A stretch of DNA of 18,283 nt from JAKANM01 sp964356495 (GTDB taxonomy: Bacteria; Patescibacteriota; Patescibacteriia; Magasanikbacterales; GWA2-37-8): NCBI GenBank assembly GCA_964356495.1, contig CAYHHR010000018.1, positions 1 to 18,283 of the forward strand, read 5' to 3'. Made by a program: the position numbers and the translations under genes. Shown in pieces: positions 7,666 to 14,784 of the stretch. Each line of letters starts with the position of its first letter. The stretch's first letter is position 1. The notes under the pieces were generated by a model. It did no database searches, was not told the origin of the DNA, and was given only the letters and a program-made list of their open reading frames with translations.

Positions 7666-8283
7666 CTAAACATTCTTTTCCAGAATCATCAACTTGGTTT
7701 CGTCTTGCGGGAGATCTTTTTTTCTGAAAATTAATTTCTTTTCGGTTTTGTCCGGTTTCAATCCTGATTCTTTGATAAATTCCGTCACCGTCGCGGCATT
7801 TTTGTCAGTATCGCAATGGTAGGCGATTGGGATCACGATTCGAGGTTCGAGCGCGGTCACGAGCGTCGCGGCGTCTTCAGCGGAAAGATAATTTTTGCCG
7901 CCGCCAATCGGTATGAGGAGGATGTCGATCGTGCCGAGTTTTTCGAGTTCCTCCAGCTCCGGTTTTCTGTTGAGCCGGCCGAGATGCACCACTGAAATTT
8001 GTTCGGCCAGAATCTTAAAAATAATATTGCCGTCTGACGAAGGCAAGGTGTTGATCATGACTTCTTTGATCTCGCATTCGCCGAGCGTGCTGAGAACGAA
8101 TGGGTTCTGGGAAAGGGTGATGCTATCTTCCTCGCCCTTGCTATATAGAGCGATCTGAGGGCTGAGACTGCGGGGGAATTCTCCCTCGGACGGTCGATAT
8201 GGATCGATGATAGTGATGATGTCTTCTTCGTTAAATTTGGTTTGGAGACGGACGCAGGTTTGTCCGAGCCAGGAAATATGCAT
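7666..8283 (-). CDS. Metallo-beta-lactamase-fold protein lacking the usual zinc motif
   Basis: The 205-residue product resembles the UlaG/Lactamase_B_3 type of metal-dependent hydrolase. It opens MHISWLGQTCVRLQT, has the later ISVVHLGRLN strand with its His, then IDILLIPIGGGKNYLSAEDAATLV and EPRIVIPIAYH. These match the second half of the fold, where such enzymes have H..G.., D and H ligands. The first-half motif HxHxDH is not present: the region around residues 44-62 (IALYSKGEEDSITLSQNP) stands where the family usually has SHxHxDH. The enzyme may bind one metal, or none, or have another role. It is the first gene of the gyrA operon. An AAGGAGC lies 28 nt before the ATG, too far for that start; an ATT codon six codons upstream would suit it better. 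Confidence 0.75.
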   Translation of the reverse strand: MHISWLGQTCVRLQTKFNEEDIITIIDPYRPSEGEFPRSLSPQIALYSKGEEDSITLSQNPFVLSTLGECEIKEVMINTLPSSDGNIIFKILAEQISVVHLGRLNRKPELEELEKLGTIDILLIPIGGGKNYLSAEDAATLVTALEPRIVIPIAYHCDTDKNAATVTEFIKESGLKPDKTEKKLIFRKKDLPQDETKLMILEKNV

Positions 8284-8329
8284 AAAAGCTAAACAAAAAA
8301 TGGACTAAAAGCTCCTTAAAACTGTCAGT

Positions 8330-8358
8330 AGTTTATCACAAGGGAATCAAATCGACAA
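8330..8358 (-). promoter_or_regulatory. Candidate promoter of the MBL-fold/gyrA operon
   Basis: On the minus strand, TTGTCG (8353-8358), a 17-bp spacer and TAAACT (8330-8335) are preceded by the extended -10 TGA. The leader would be about 40 nt. The boxes are only partial matches, so this is tentative. Confidence 0.4.
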
Positions 8359-8421
8359 GGGCGAATTTGGGTATAGTATTGTTGTTTGTTTTAAACAAAT
8401 CTAGCTCTTTAGCATACAGGG

Positions 8422-8457
8422 TTGACAGTTGACAGTAAACTGTCAATGTGTTATACT
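8422..8457 (+). promoter_or_regulatory. Promoter and palindromic operator of the HTH-PRTase gene
   Basis: TTGACA (8429-8434), a 17-bp spacer and TATACT (8452-8457) form a strong promoter. The -35 box is embedded in a perfect palindrome, TTGACAGT-AA-ACTGTCAA (8429-8446), and the half-site TTGACAG is repeated directly at 8422. ACTGTCAG also occurs at 8321-8328, next to the divergent promoter. This is a typical repressor operator; the regulator is probably the winged-helix protein encoded next. Confidence 0.7.
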
Positions 8458-8483
8458 GATAGTATCTTATTTTCATTTGAATT

Positions 8484-9455
8484 ATGAGTACATCAGACAA
8501 AATCATTGCGTTTATAAAGGAAAAGGGGCAAGTTAAAGGTTTGGATATTGCTAGTCATTTGGGGATTACGAGGCAGGCCCTTTTCAAACATTTGCCAAAA
8601 CTCTTGGCATCAGGCGTTATAACAAAAATTGGCAAGCCGCCAAAAGTTTTTTATTTTATTAATAAAAAAATTGAACCGTCGCGTGATTATATTCTAAGCG
8701 AAGAAATTAAAAAGAAAATTATTCAAAATTTTTTGGTAATTACGCCCGCCGGTGAAAAAAAGGAGGGACTCGAAGGGTTTGTTTATTGGTGTGATAAAAA
8801 TAATTTGCCAATCGAAAAAACCGCGGTTGAATACGTTAGAACCCTTTCGAAATATAGTGCCTATCAGAAGAACGGCTATATTAATGGCACGTCTAAGCTT
8901 ATCAATTCTTTTAAGGACGTTTATCTGGATGAGGTTTTGTATTTGGATTTCTATTCGATTGAGAGGTTTGGAAAAACTAAGCTTGGTCAGCTTTTGTTGT
9001 ATGCCAAACAAAGTCAAAATGTATCTCTTATGAAGGAAATCATAGAAATTATAAGGCCTAAAATAGAGCAAATAATAAAAATATTCAAAATTGATGGTAT
9101 CGGATTTATTCCGCCTACGGTCAAAAGAGAAAAACAGTTAATAAAGTTTTTTGAAAAAGAGTTGTCTGGAAACCTTCGAAAGCTTGAAATAACCAAAATT
9201 TCTACGCCGATTTCGATTCCGCAAAAGACTCTGAATAAACTTGAGGATCGGATTGAAAACGCGAGAAACACCATAGTTGTTAGTGATGATAGCTCATTTA
9301 GTAATATTTTGTTGATAGATGACGCGGTTGGATCGGGGGCGACATTGAACGAGACGGCAAAAAAAATAAGAAATAAAAAAATCTGTAGTGGAAAAATTAT
9401 TGGGCTGGCTATCACGGGTAGTTTTAAGGGTTTTGATGTGATCAGTGAGATTTAA
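8484..9455 (+). CDS. Winged-HTH regulator fused to a ComF-like phosphoribosyltransferase
   Basis: The 323-residue protein starts with a winged helix-turn-helix (residues 1-60: GLDIASHLGITRQALFKHLPKLLASGVI). The C-terminal half is a type I phosphoribosyltransferase. Its PRPP loop is ILLIDDAVGSGATLNE (275-290), and the preceding IGFIPPTVKREKQLIKFFEKEL ... IPQKTLNKLEDRIENARNT matches the layout of ComF proteins (VP....R..G.NQ..., Q..L....R..N). The middle region (70-200) is not recognised. PurR of Bacillus has the same plan, an HTH plus a PRTase used as a ligand sensor. A PRPP- or nucleotide-sensing autorepressor is therefore a reasonable inference, supported by the palindrome over its own promoter. 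The leader is about 20 nt with no Shine-Dalgarno site. The gene is AT-rich. Confidence 0.75.
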   Translation: MSTSDKIIAFIKEKGQVKGLDIASHLGITRQALFKHLPKLLASGVITKIGKPPKVFYFINKKIEPSRDYILSEEIKKKIIQNFLVITPAGEKKEGLEGFVYWCDKNNLPIEKTAVEYVRTLSKYSAYQKNGYINGTSKLINSFKDVYLDEVLYLDFYSIERFGKTKLGQLLLYAKQSQNVSLMKEIIEIIRPKIEQIIKIFKIDGIGFIPPTVKREKQLIKFFEKELSGNLRKLEITKISTPISIPQKTLNKLEDRIENARNTIVVSDDSSFSNILLIDDAVGSGATLNETAKKIRNKKICSGKIIGLAITGSFKGFDVISEI

Positions 9456-9476
9456 TGTTTATGTCGCGTTTTATTT

Positions 9477-10060
9477 ATGGGGAAAGTTTCATTAAGAAAA
9501 ATTAAATTTAGCGAAAAAAATATTTTGCTAAATGGTGGAGAGATAAGGAACTGCTTAAATTAACAAGCGGTGTTTTAGAGGTTATTTCAAATACAAAAAT
9601 TGAAAAATATTTTCGAAATATTTTAGACAGTAAAGATGATTATCATTTTATGATTACTGTCGGTGGACAGACTATCGGCCATATCTCACTGTCTAAAAGA
9701 AGTAATAATTGGCACGAGACACAAGTTGTAATAGGAGAAAAGAAATATTGGAGCAAAGGCTACGGACAAGAAGCATTTCAGATTCTAATTAAAAAAGCCA
9801 AAAAAATTGATATTTCTAAAATTTATCTTGAGGTGCGACCGACCAATACTAGGGCGATACGAGCGTATGTGAAGTGTGGCTTTCGGGCGATCAAAATTAT
9901 AAAATACCCCAAGAATAAATACCTATCGGAAACTTTACGGATGGAAATTGATTTGAATAAACTTGGCGAGTATATAGTTTTTGATGCCATTCGCGATAAT
10001 GGCGGAAAGGGAATAAAAGCGAGAGATTTGTTGAAAGCCATAAAGGCTAAGAAAAAATAG
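9477..10060 (+). pseudogene. GNAT acetyltransferase with frameshift in an A7 run
   Basis: From ATG 9477 the frame reads MGKVSLRKIKFSEKN and then leaves the family pattern, stopping soon after. The -1 frame from the A run onward reads KYFAKWWRDKELLKLTSGVLEVIS and continues without a stop to 10060. Adding one A to the A7 run at 9514-9520 joins the two into a normal GNAT N-acyltransferase: N-terminal strand, WW.D.EL...TSG, MITVGGQTIGHISL, and the acetyl-CoA loop region YWSKGYGQEAF, followed by LEVRPTNTRAIRAYVKCGFR. An internal start at 9650 would give a protein lacking the first strand and helices. So this is a pseudogene, a sequencing error in a homopolymer, or a gene expressed by slippage. The tail after about position 9955 (YIVFDAIRDNGGKGIKARDLLKAIKAKKK) is an unusual extension. 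Confidence 0.75.
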
Positions 10061-10109
10061 CTGGCTCCCCTTTTATCCAACTTCCCTCCTATTCTTAGGG
10101 TTCACCCAT

Positions 10110-10596
10110 TTACTCAATTTCTCTCTCCCCTCTTAGGGGAGAGGCGAGGAGAGGGGTATCCCCACGAACTATGCATAAGAAATACTACTACAAAAACTCT
10201 AATCATTTAAAATATGTCCGTAGTTTTCTCCGTCAAAACTCCAACCGCGCCGAGGAAATAATGTGGCAACACTTACGTCGCAATCAGCTCAAATATAAAT
10301 TTCGTCGTCAATTCAGTATCGGCAATGTCATCGCCGATTTTTGTTGCGTACCTTTGAAATTAATAATTGAAATAGATGGATGGTCGCATGATTTTGAAAA
10401 GACACAGGCTAAAGATATTGCTAAACAAAAGTTTTTGGAATCTTTAGGTTATAAAGTGATACGGTTTACCAATGAACAGGTGTATGGTGATATTGAGGTT
10501 TTACTGAGTAAGATAGATGCGGTTTGTGACAAACTTCGTGGGGATACCCCCACCCTGCCCTCCCCCTAAAAGGGGGAGGAACAATGAAGTGAGTAA
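10110..10596. mobile_element. Element A: DUF559 gene between inverted repeats
   Basis: The left repeat runs from TTACTCA at 10110 to the start codon at 10171; the right repeat is its inverse, from about 10534 to TGAGTAA at 10590-10596. The innermost part TTCGTGGGGATACCCC is a perfect 16-nt inverted match. Outside it each end has a G/C-rich hairpin (CTCCCCT CTT AGGGGAG on the left, CCCCCT AAA AGGGGG on the right). The single gene inside starts directly after the left repeat and takes its stop codon from the loop of the right hairpin. No target-site duplication could be recognised. Confidence 0.65.
10171..10569 (+). CDS. DUF559 (Vsr-like) endonuclease, element A
   Basis: The 132-residue product is a small DUF559 protein, a family assigned to the PD-(D/E)XK/Vsr-like nuclease fold. 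The core reads KFRRQFSIGNVIADFCCVPLKLIIEIDGWSHD, with D56, E67, D69 and H73 as candidate catalytic residues, followed by KFLESLGYKVIRFTNEQV. The biochemical role of free-standing DUF559 proteins is not established; DNA nicking or cleavage is inferred from the fold. The last ten residues (RGDTPTLPSP) are encoded by the right inverted repeat, so the gene and the repeat behave as one unit. It shares only the core with the second DUF559 gene at 14392, so the two are not recent copies. Confidence 0.85.
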   Translation: MHKKYYYKNSNHLKYVRSFLRQNSNRAEEIMWQHLRRNQLKYKFRRQFSIGNVIADFCCVPLKLIIEIDGWSHDFEKTQAKDIAKQKFLESLGYKVIRFTNEQVYGDIEVLLSKIDAVCDKLRGDTPTLPSP

Positions 10597-10662
10597 CATA
10601 AAAGGGGGCGGTGATGGGTTAAAATGGGGGAAATGATGAGATGCGCCAAGCCTGCCCCGCTC

Positions 10663-10691
10663 TTGACATAACTCGGGTTATCGGGTACTCT
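10663..10691 (+). promoter_or_regulatory. Promoter of the S1 gene
   Basis: TTGACA (10663-10668), a 17-bp spacer and TACTCT (10686-10691). The leader of about 90 nt carries two hairpins before the ATG at 10786. Confidence 0.65.
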
Positions 10692-10715
10692 AGCGTCTAG
10701 ACAATCTAATTTTTA

Positions 10716-10765
10716 TGCCTCTCCGCTTTAGTGAGAGGCACCTGTCTCGCCGAATGGCGGGAAGG
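10716..10765 (+). promoter_or_regulatory. Two-hairpin leader of the S1 gene
   Basis: The stems are GCCTCTC/GAGAGGC (10718-10740) and CTCGCC/GGCGGG (about 10745-10759). A GGAAGG-like stretch follows about 20 nt before the start codon. S1 genes are autoregulated through structured leaders in some bacteria; here that is only a possibility, and the hairpins could equally be another copy of a dispersed palindrome. Confidence 0.4.
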
Positions 10766-10785
10766 TTAAGAAAGTTTTTTTTAAT

Positions 10786-12147
10786 ATGACTGAAGAAAAA
10801 GAAGAAAAATCAACGGTAACGGATTTCAAAACACTGTTCCAATCGCAAACGATGGATGTCCCTGGTGAAGGGGACGTTATCAAAGGCAAAGTAATCTCGG
10901 TTGATCGCGGTGAAATCCATATCGACATTGCCGGCATGACGACCGGCGTGGTGCGCGGTAGCGAATTGTTTGCCGAATCCAGTGAATACGCAAATTTAAA
11001 AGTGGGCGACGATGTCGAAGCCACGGTGCTTGAATGTGAAAACGAAAACGGTGAAATGGAACTTTCTTTCCGCATCGCCGGCAACCGCAAGGCCTGGGAT
11101 AATATGAAGAAATGGATGAAAGAAGGCCTTACTCTGAAAGCCAAAGTGCTCTCAGCCAACAAAGGCGGACTTCTCCTACAGCTCGAAGCTTTGAATGGCT
11201 TCATGCCGGTTTCTCAGCTCAGCCCGGACAATTATCCTCGCGTCGCTGGCGGAGACAAGAATCGGATTTTGGAAAAACTTCGTGAAATGACCGGCAAGGA
11301 AGTCGAAGTCAAACTTATTGATGTCGATGAAAATGAAGAAAAAATTATCGCTTCGGAACGCGCGGTTTGGGAAGATTCTCAGAAAGCCGTCCTCGAATCT
11401 TATAAAGTCGGCGATGTGGTTGATGGCGAAATTAGCGCTCTCACTTCATTTGGCGCCTTTATGAAATTCGGTCAGGGACTCGAGGGTCTTATTCATATTT
11501 CCGAGATTGCTTGGCAGCGCATTGATCATCCGAAAGACGTGCTCAAGGTGGGCGATATGGTAAAAGCTCAGATCATCCAGCTCGATCACTCCAAGATTTA
11601 TCTCTCCATGAAACGCATTGTCGAAGATCCATGGAAGACCGTCAAGGAAAAATATAAGGTTGGCGCGACGGTAAAAGGCAAGGTGCTGAAGATCGAATCG
11701 TTTGGTCTCATGGTCGGCCTTGATAAAGATATTCACGGTCTCGCTCATATTTCTGAACTCTCCGATCAGCCAATCGCGAATATTAATGATAAATTTAAAC
11801 TTGGTCAGGAACTCGACTTCGAGATCGTCTCGCTCGAGCCGACCGAACACCGCCTTGGTCTGAAGCTCGCCGGCGTGAAGGGCAAAAAAGCCCAAGCCGA
11901 GAAGTCCGCCTCACCGGCGGATCAGCCGAAGAGGCTGAAAACCGAAGAAGCGGAAGTGAAGACCGAAAAAGTCAAAGAGACTAAGGAGGTAAAAGAGGTA
12001 AAGGAAAAAAAGGTCCGCCTCACCGGCGGATCAGCCGAAGAGGCTGAAAGCAAACCCAAAAAAGAAAAGAAAACCTCCGCCAAAGGCGGATCAGCCGAAG
12101 AGGCTGAGAAGAAAGTTGCTAAGAAAAAAGCGGCTTCAAAAGAATAA
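10786..12147 (+). CDS. rpsA: Ribosomal protein S1 (four S1 domains)
   Basis: The 453-residue protein has four S1 (OB-fold) RNA-binding domains at about 25-95, 110-180, 207-275 and 293-365. Typical segments are GDVVDGEISALTSFGAFMKF..GLEGLIHISEI and VKGKVLKIESFGLMVGL..DIHGLAHISEL. S1 binds mRNA on the 30S subunit; four-domain forms are usual outside Proteobacteria. The C-terminal 80 residues are a low-complexity Lys/Glu tail that contains three copies of a double-hairpin DNA repeat. Promoter, structured leader and terminator show that it is a single-gene transcript. The weak Shine-Dalgarno site would fit a need for S1-assisted initiation. Confidence 0.9.
   Translation: MTEEKEEKSTVTDFKTLFQSQTMDVPGEGDVIKGKVISVDRGEIHIDIAGMTTGVVRGSELFAESSEYANLKVGDDVEATVLECENENGEMELSFRIAGNRKAWDNMKKWMKEGLTLKAKVLSANKGGLLLQLEALNGFMPVSQLSPDNYPRVAGGDKNRILEKLREMTGKEVEVKLIDVDENEEKIIASERAVWEDSQKAVLESYKVGDVVDGEISALTSFGAFMKFGQGLEGLIHISEIAWQRIDHPKDVLKVGDMVKAQIIQLDHSKIYLSMKRIVEDPWKTVKEKYKVGATVKGKVLKIESFGLMVGLDKDIHGLAHISELSDQPIANINDKFKLGQELDFEIVSLEPTEHRLGLKLAGVKGKKAQAEKSASPADQPKRLKTEEAEVKTEKVKETKEVKEVKEKKVRLTGGSAEEAESKPKKEKKTSAKGGSAEEAEKKVAKKKAASKE
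11907..11939 (+). repeat. Double-hairpin repeat in S1 tail, copy 1
   Basis: TCCGCC/GGCGGA and TCAGCC/GGCTGA stems lie side by side. It is read as SASPADQPKRLK, a different frame from the next two copies. Confidence 0.85.
12016..12048 (+). repeat. Double-hairpin repeat in S1 tail, copy 2
   Basis: Same two stems as copy 1 and nearly identical DNA; read as RLTGGSAEEAE. Confidence 0.85.
12075..12107 (+). repeat. Double-hairpin repeat in S1 tail, copy 3
   Basis: Same stems with a CAAA loop instead of TCACC; read as SAKGGSAEEAE, the same frame as copy 2. Confidence 0.8.
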
Positions 12148-12156
12148 TCTTCACTC

Positions 12157-12188
12157 AAAACTCGCCCTTAAACAAGGCGAGTTTTTTT
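12157..12188 (+). terminator. Rho-independent terminator of S1
   Basis: AAAACTCGCC and GGCGAGTTTT form a 10-bp stem followed by more T residues, ten nt after the S1 stop. Confidence 0.9.
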
Positions 12189-12190
12189 AG

Positions 12191-12312
12191 TCCCTCCCCC
12201 TTTCCAAGGGGGAGTTGGAGGGGGTTTGCCTTCTGTTGTGCACGCGTGGCGAATGGTTCGAGTCGCAAAGGACGGCAAACCCCTCCTCGCCTCCCCTTAG
12301 AAAGGGGAGGGA
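12191..12312. mobile_element. Element C: 122-bp MITE-like unit
   Basis: The outer hairpins are CTCCCCCTT TCC AAGGGGGAG (12194-12214) and CTCCCCTT AGA AAGGGGAG (12291-12309). Inside each is a G-rich (or C-rich) tail and TTTGCC (or GGCAAA). The core of about 45 bp has no gene. Read on the minus strand it aligns with element D, and its right end shares TTTGCCGTCCTTTGCG with the right end of element B. Confidence 0.75.
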
Positions 12313-12320
12313 GCCGCCCC

Positions 12321-12349
12321 TTGTAATTTCTATAAAATTCAGGTAGAAT
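12321..12349 (+). promoter_or_regulatory. Candidate ftsH promoter
   Basis: TTGTAA (12321-12326), a 17-bp spacer and TAGAAT (12344-12349), just outside element C and about 30 nt before the ATG. AAAGGA at 12361-12366 is too far from the ATG to be a good ribosome binding site. Confidence 0.5.
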
Positions 12350-12386
12350 AGTTCAATTATAAAAGGATTTATTATTCTAAATACGT

Positions 12387-14264
12387 ATGAAAAGTTTTCT
12401 CAAAAATTTTCTCATCATATTTGTTGTTCTTCTTCTTACCGCCGGCGTTCTCGGCCTGTTTCGTCGTGGCAGTGAAAACGCGCCACAAGTAATTGGCGTC
12501 GGGAAGATGGTTGAAGAAATAAACAGTGGGCTGGTCAAAAAGGTTTCCGTCGGTGGCGATACCCTCACAGTTACTTTGAAGGACGCTAAAGCGCCGGCGC
12601 AGGAAGTTACCAAAGAATCTCAGGACTCATTTGGCAGTATCATGAAAAATTACGGCGTTTCATCTGAGGCGCAGAAGTTGATACAGATCGAGGTGGTAGG
12701 CGAGAGTACCTGGAAAGTTTGGGCGCTGAATATTTTACCCGCGCTTCTCCCTTTGATAGTCATCATCGTTTTCTTTTATTTCATGACGCGCGGCGTTCAA
12801 GGCATGAACAACAAAGCGATGGGTTTCGGACAGAGCAATCCGCGCCAAGCTAAACCAGAAGACAAGGAACACAAAACTTTCGCCGACGTTGCCGGCGCGC
12901 GCGAGGCCAAGGAAGAATTGAAAGAAGTCGTTGATTTTCTAAAAGATCAGAAAAAATTTGTTCTCATGGGCGCTAAAATTCCGAAGGGCGTGTTGCTGAT
13001 GGGTTTGCCCGGCACCGGCAAGACTCTCCTTGCGAAAGCTGTGGCCGGAGAAGCAAATGTTCCTTTCTTCCATATGAGCGGATCGGAGTTTGTCGAGATG
13101 TTCGTCGGCGTGGGCGCTTCCCGCGTTCGTGATTTGTTCAACAAAGCCAAACACGCCGCTCCAGCCATCGTTTTTATCGATGAGATTGACGCAGTCGGTC
13201 GCCGACGCGGCGCCGGTCTTGGCGGTGGGCACGATGAACGCGAACAAACTCTCAACCAAATACTAGTCGAGATGGACGGCTTCGAACCAAACCTCGGCGT
13301 CATCGTCATGGCAGCTACCAATCGTCCTGATGTACTCGACCCAGCCCTGCTTCGTCCCGGCCGTTTCGATCGCCGCGTTACGATCGATATGCCGGACATC
13401 AAAGATCGTGAAGAAATTTTAACTATTCATGCGAAAGGAAAACCATTATCAACGGAAATTAATATCCGAAAATTAGCAGAGCGTACCCCAGGATTTACGG
13501 GCGCTGATCTTGCTAACCTTCTCAATGAGGCGGCGATTCTCGCTGTTAGGAGACAGAAGACCGATATCGGACAAAATGAAATTCTTGAGAGTGTTGAAAA
13601 GGTTTTACTCGGTCCGGAACGCAAGGGCCGCGTTATCAGCGATCATGATAAGAAGATGACTGCGTACCATGAAGCCGGTCATGCCGTCGTTGGTTATCTT
13701 CTTCCAAACTGCGATCCGATTCGCAAGGTTTCGATTATTTCACGCGGCCGAGCCGGCGGTTATACTTTGAAAATGCCGACCGAGGATCGACATTATCATA
13801 CCATCGCTCAGTTCAAGGATGAACTCGCGATGTCGCTCGGTGGCTATGCGGTTGAAAAACTTATTTTTGGCGCTGACCAACTTTCGACCGGCCCATCCAG
13901 CGATCTGAAAAATGCTACTCATATCGCCCATGAGATGGTCGTGCGTTATGGTATGAGTGACAAATTAGGCCCCCGCACTTTTGGAGATTATGGTGACAAT
14001 GTTTTCCTTGGCGGACGCACCGGCGAAGAGCGTGATTATAGCGAGAAAACCTCCGAACAGATTGATGAGGAAGTAAAGAGGTTGATGGTGGACGCGGAAA
14101 AATCAGCGTACCACATTATTACTCAAAATAAAGAAAAACTTGAGAAGATGGTAGCGGTCCTCCTCGAGAAGGAAACCATCGAACAGGAAGAGATCGAAAA
14201 AGTCATGGGTATATCCCAGCATAATAAAAAATCTTCCGGGCCGGGGATCGAGGTTGTAGGGTAA
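12387..14264 (+). CDS. ftsH: ATP-dependent zinc metalloprotease FtsH
   Basis: This is a membrane-anchored AAA+ protease that degrades misfolded membrane proteins and some regulators. Two membrane segments (residues about 4-23 and 113-133) flank a small extracytoplasmic domain. The AAA domain has Walker A GLPGTGKT (206-213), Walker B IVFIDEID (261-268), the pore motif around FVGVGASR, and the second region of homology TNRPDVLDPALLRPGRFDR (311-329). The zinc site is HEAGH (428-432), with D506 in STGPSSDLKNAT as the likely third ligand. At 625 residues the length is normal and no key residue is missing. It is transcribed alone, between element C and element B. Confidence 0.97.
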   Translation: MKSFLKNFLIIFVVLLLTAGVLGLFRRGSENAPQVIGVGKMVEEINSGLVKKVSVGGDTLTVTLKDAKAPAQEVTKESQDSFGSIMKNYGVSSEAQKLIQIEVVGESTWKVWALNILPALLPLIVIIVFFYFMTRGVQGMNNKAMGFGQSNPRQAKPEDKEHKTFADVAGAREAKEELKEVVDFLKDQKKFVLMGAKIPKGVLLMGLPGTGKTLLAKAVAGEANVPFFHMSGSEFVEMFVGVGASRVRDLFNKAKHAAPAIVFIDEIDAVGRRRGAGLGGGHDEREQTLNQILVEMDGFEPNLGVIVMAATNRPDVLDPALLRPGRFDRRVTIDMPDIKDREEILTIHAKGKPLSTEINIRKLAERTPGFTGADLANLLNEAAILAVRRQKTDIGQNEILESVEKVLLGPERKGRVISDHDKKMTAYHEAGHAVVGYLLPNCDPIRKVSIISRGRAGGYTLKMPTEDRHYHTIAQFKDELAMSLGGYAVEKLIFGADQLSTGPSSDLKNATHIAHEMVVRYGMSDKLGPRTFGDYGDNVFLGGRTGEERDYSEKTSEQIDEEVKRLMVDAEKSAYHIITQNKEKLEKMVAVLLEKETIEQEEIEKVMGISQHNKKSSGPGIEVVG

Positions 14265-14319
14265 ACACTGTCATTACAAAAAGGTGGTCCACTGGCTCCT
14301 CCCCCTTACCAAGGGGGAG

Positions 14320-14340
14320 CCTGCCTGCCGAAGAGGCAGG
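14320..14340 (+). repeat. CCTGCC-type palindrome nested in the left end of element B
   Basis: CCTGCCT / AGGCAGG arms with a GCCGAAG loop, 21 bp, splitting the usual hairpin-to-G-rich-tail junction. It is the same length as the nested copy at 1420-1440. Confidence 0.8.
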
Positions 14341-14391
14341 TTAGAGGGGGTTTGCCGTCCTCGGCCTGTCCAACAATCCCCGACATCATTT

Positions 14392-14784
14392 ATGTCCAAA
14401 ACAAATAATCTAGCTGTACAAAAATATCGTCGTCAGGAATTGAGGAACAACATGTCTGTTCCAGAAAAAATTTTATGGAAGTGGATTCGAAATGAACAGT
14501 TTGGTTTTAAATTTCGTCGGCAGCATGGTATTAGAAAATATGTTGCCGATTTTTATTGTGCAGAGTTGAAATTAGTTGTTGAAATTGATGGTCGAATTCA
14601 CGGCGAGGAAGTAGTAGCTGAAAAAGATAAATGTCGAGATGAAGTAATGTTAAAATTAGGATTAAATATTAAACGTTACACCGCGACCGATATAAATAAT
14701 AATTTGGAATGGGTTTTGGACGATTTGAAAAAATATTGCGATGATCTTGCCTCGGCGCCGCAAAGGACGGCAAACCCCACCTAG
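14392..14784 (+). CDS. DUF559 (Vsr-like) endonuclease, element B
   Basis: The 130-residue product is a second DUF559 protein: KFRRQHGIRKYVADFYCAEL then KLVVEIDGRIHG, with D53, E64, D66 and H70 in the positions seen in the first copy. The frame is open further upstream, to an ATG at 14284, but those 36 residues merely translate the inverted repeat (LPLTKGEPACRRGRLEGVC). ATG 14392 is therefore the better start and gives a normal family length. The last residues (RTANPT) come from the right repeat. Outside the core it differs strongly from the element A protein. Confidence 0.85.
   Translation: MSKTNNLAVQKYRRQELRNNMSVPEKILWKWIRNEQFGFKFRRQHGIRKYVADFYCAELKLVVEIDGRIHGEEVVAEKDKCRDEVMLKLGLNIKRYTATDINNNLEWVLDDLKKYCDDLASAPQRTANPT

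Noticed and set aside
10110..10596. Target-site duplication of element A or B
   Set aside because: No convincing short direct repeat could be found at the outer borders, whose exact positions are uncertain.
10716..10765. Riboswitch in the S1 leader
   Set aside because: Only two simple hairpins are seen, with no recognisable aptamer; they may be another dispersed palindrome.
14284..14391. Upstream extension of the element B DUF559 gene
   Set aside because: The 36 residues are a translation of the inverted repeat and its nested palindrome; the family length and alignment favour the ATG at 14392.
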